Positions 63,301 through 64,000 of a DNA stretch of 64,000 nt are shown one piece after another. The notes beneath the pieces were generated by a model, which saw only the letters and a list, made by a program, of their open reading frames with translations, did no database searches and was not told the DNA's origin. Within the stretch, counting starts at the first letter, position 1; each line of letters starts with the position of its first letter. Source of the DNA: Opitutia bacterium ISCC 52 (lineage in GTDB: Bacteria > Verrucomicrobiota > Verrucomicrobiia > Opitutales > UBA2995); contig CP076040.1 in assembly GCA_014529675.2 (NCBI GenBank), forward strand, positions 620,001 through 684,000. The letters are read 5' to 3'. A program made the translations under genes and the position numbers.

Positions 63301-64000
63301 ATCGAGAAACGCATCGGCCTGAACGAGTGCGGGTAGATCGTACACGTCCATGCGATAGGTCTGTGTTTCATTTCCAGGATACTCTACGTAATAGTGGGCC
63401 GCTTCTTCGACCGAAGCCAAGGTGTAAGCAAATATAGGGTCGGAGAGACTTTGGGCCATCGGATAACGAAGGGTCGTCCCATCATCTTGTTGGAGAATGA
63501 GTGTAGCTGTTCTTGGAAAATCTCCTTTGAACCGCGCAGCAATCACCAGTGCCGAGCTTCTTTCAACTTCGACGTCGCCGGGTGTGACTTCTACAGACGA
63601 TACAAGGACCGGCATAGTGGGAGCATCAATCCAATGGCTTTCTCCTTTTGAAAACCAGGATAGTGATCCTAGGCCCAGCACGAGTATGAGTGCACCAAAA
63701 TGTTTTAATCGAAGCTGCCGCTGTTTTCTTTTTCCTGTGTCTTCCCAGTATTGGAAAAATGAGAACTGCAAAGCACTCGTAATTACTTTCTCTTGGAGGA
63801 AATTGTAACCTTCAACCGGGCGCTTTTGTTCTGAGGCAGTGGTCAGCATGTTGCCGAGCTCAGGAAATTTTTCTTCAACTGATTTCGCTGTCTCGCTGAA
63901 GTCTAGCGGCGTCTTCAGTTGGCCTAAAAGGTTGAGGAACCAGGTTACTAAAACAACCCCACATACAGCTGGAAATATCAGATTGCTGGTGGCGGGCCAG
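60391..64000 (-). CDS. DUF4175-family protein, Gln/Gly-rich, 5' end outside the window
   Basis: The frame is open to base 64000. An internal ATG at 63849 is not the real start, because upstream codons still read sensible family text (WFLNLLGQLKTPLDF ... TAKSVEEKFPELGNML), matching the DUF4175 N-terminal RxxEERHPEL-type block. The 1,203 visible residues hold one membrane helix near residue 100 (FGALILVLGLGSLSWF), Ig-like or coiled parts, long Gln/Glu coiled-coil segments (about 470-850), poly-Gly runs of nine residues, and a low-complexity GQQPGQ-rich region (about 950-1080). DUF4175 proteins occur with MoxR-type operons in PVC bacteria. The low-complexity stretch probably links envelope parts. 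The downstream VWA-like gene starts 13 bases after its stop. Confidence 0.85.
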   Translation of the reverse strand, partial: WPATSNLIFPAVCGVVLVTWFLNLLGQLKTPLDFSETAKSVEEKFPELGNMLTTASEQKRPVEGYNFLQEKVITSALQFSFFQYWEDTGKRKQRQLRLKHFGALILVLGLGSLSWFSKGESHWIDAPTMPVLVSSVEVTPGDVEVERSSALVIAARFKGDFPRTATLILQQDDGTTLRYPMAQSLSDPIFAYTLASVEEAAHYYVEYPGNETQTYRMDVYDLPALVQADAFLDYPNYTGIRDRLIEDTRRVSAAEGTRLNYQFLVNKPLAKVELVDRDGARIALSPKNPENTKFGTEIVLTESLRYHLHLTDDQGRGNSYPPDVRIEVRDNEKPTLELTFPKGDQAVSPIEELTLEAKANDDFGLIDYGMAVAIGSSAPEYVSLKSGDPDALQANFNRLYALEEEAVEVDQLVSWFAWAEDYGVDGESRRSLSDIYYAEVRSLEEIYREGEGGGGGGGGGGGSQQEQELLEQQREIAIATFKLMQRGEGDDRFGEDSQIILDSQQQAQMQLEQTKMELEEERLLDAANQAGEFMEQAIEHFTEVVDKVSEDPLEEAWLATQGAYQSLLSMRPREMRVTQGRQQGGGGGGGQNRNQRQLNQLDFNDEENRYETESQAQALTSPEERQQLEVLSKLSELARRQQQVNERLRELQTALAAAEDEEERDKIRRELKRLEEEQRTMVTQMDEVQQRMDTLPQDREMRQAGEQLQEAREDMRNISESLQEEQVSQALAAGSRAQENLEELKDEFKESTSSQFSESMRQVRDAARELAENQRNISEELDRLQNEIAPTLDGSGNRQEVTEQYNRQQEDLEALMRDLREITEDSETGEPTLHRKLYDLLRRQNQNETGENLGVAKELVERGFLDQVQQMQPGLQQSLNELADAVEEAASSVMGDETTALRFAQEELDDLLNDLEQERPEGSLADAGNQQEGGNPSAGQQGERRSNPSQQEGQQAGQTPGQQQDGQNPSQQGQQPGQGPGQGEEQEGQLAQSQGQQPGQQPGQQPGGQQSGQQQGGQQGGSQPGSQPSESLAQGGSQQGGGGSQSGQPQPGQQPGRTQATGGGGGGGGGQLQDINDLIRSWNNQGGSWDGPITGDNFVDWNERVRTVEELLDLPEARQQMQEAREQAERMRAEFKRHGNPPQWEDIDDSILKPIREVESWVQQELLRKDKPDTLQPIDRDPVPPKFANSVKKYYEALGGDS

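Overview
The window reads as chromosome from a Gram-negative member of the PVC superphylum, most likely a marine Verrucomicrobiota of the Opitutae type. This is inferred from family content: an LL-diaminopimelate aminotransferase lysine route, DUF1552 and DUF1592/PSCyt proteins, Tat-exported Gfo/Idh/MocA proteins, formylglycine sulfatases, a TRAP transporter, TonB-receptor and PEP-CTERM remnants, and a Gln/Gly-rich DUF4175 protein. No rRNA, tRNA, CRISPR array, integrase or intact transposase was seen.

Region 1 (1-21 kb) is mostly housekeeping: FAH-family enzyme, dapL, a GNAT acetyltransferase behind an attenuator-like leader, a flavin reductase, a UbiA-like membrane protein, an MnmC(o)-like oxidoreductase overlapping mnmM (a probable split tRNA wobble-uridine pathway), ilvA, an AI-2E-type permease, glutaredoxin, uvrA, an M23 peptidase, an MFS permease, nadA, a TPR protein, a Fur-type regulator and priA. 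Its intergenic gaps carry at least three families of short dispersed repeats.

Region 2 (21-50 kb) is accessory and looks built for degrading sulfated or modified glycans. It holds three Gfo/Idh/MocA oxidoreductases, a lactonase-fold protein, esterases, two cassettes pairing DUF1592 cytochrome-type proteins with DUF1552 proteins and sulfatases, a DctPQM TRAP transporter, 2OG-Fe(II) oxygenases and a Tat-exported enolase-superfamily dehydratase. Several products carry Tat, Sec or lipoprotein signals, so much of the chemistry would be periplasmic.

Region 3 (50-64 kb) mixes small unknown proteins, a secreted hydrolase, rlmB, a broken adenylation-PCP protein, a YchJ-family protein, a broken PEP-CTERM protein, and a three-gene minus-strand operon (DUF4175, VWA/amidotransferase-like, caspase-fold-like) that runs off the right edge.

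The most striking property of regions 2 and 3 is gene decay of specific kinds: two genes with single in-frame stop codons (oxygenase, adenylation protein), a PEP-CTERM gene with a frameshift plus nonsense codon, a chimera joining an acetylesterase leader to a TonB-receptor tail, a sulfatase whose signal peptide is joined directly to its C-terminal half, a truncated leucine-rich-repeat gene, and a DUF1592 protein that seems to have lost the haem motif of its first cytochrome domain. All function calls come from reading motifs by eye; no database search was run.
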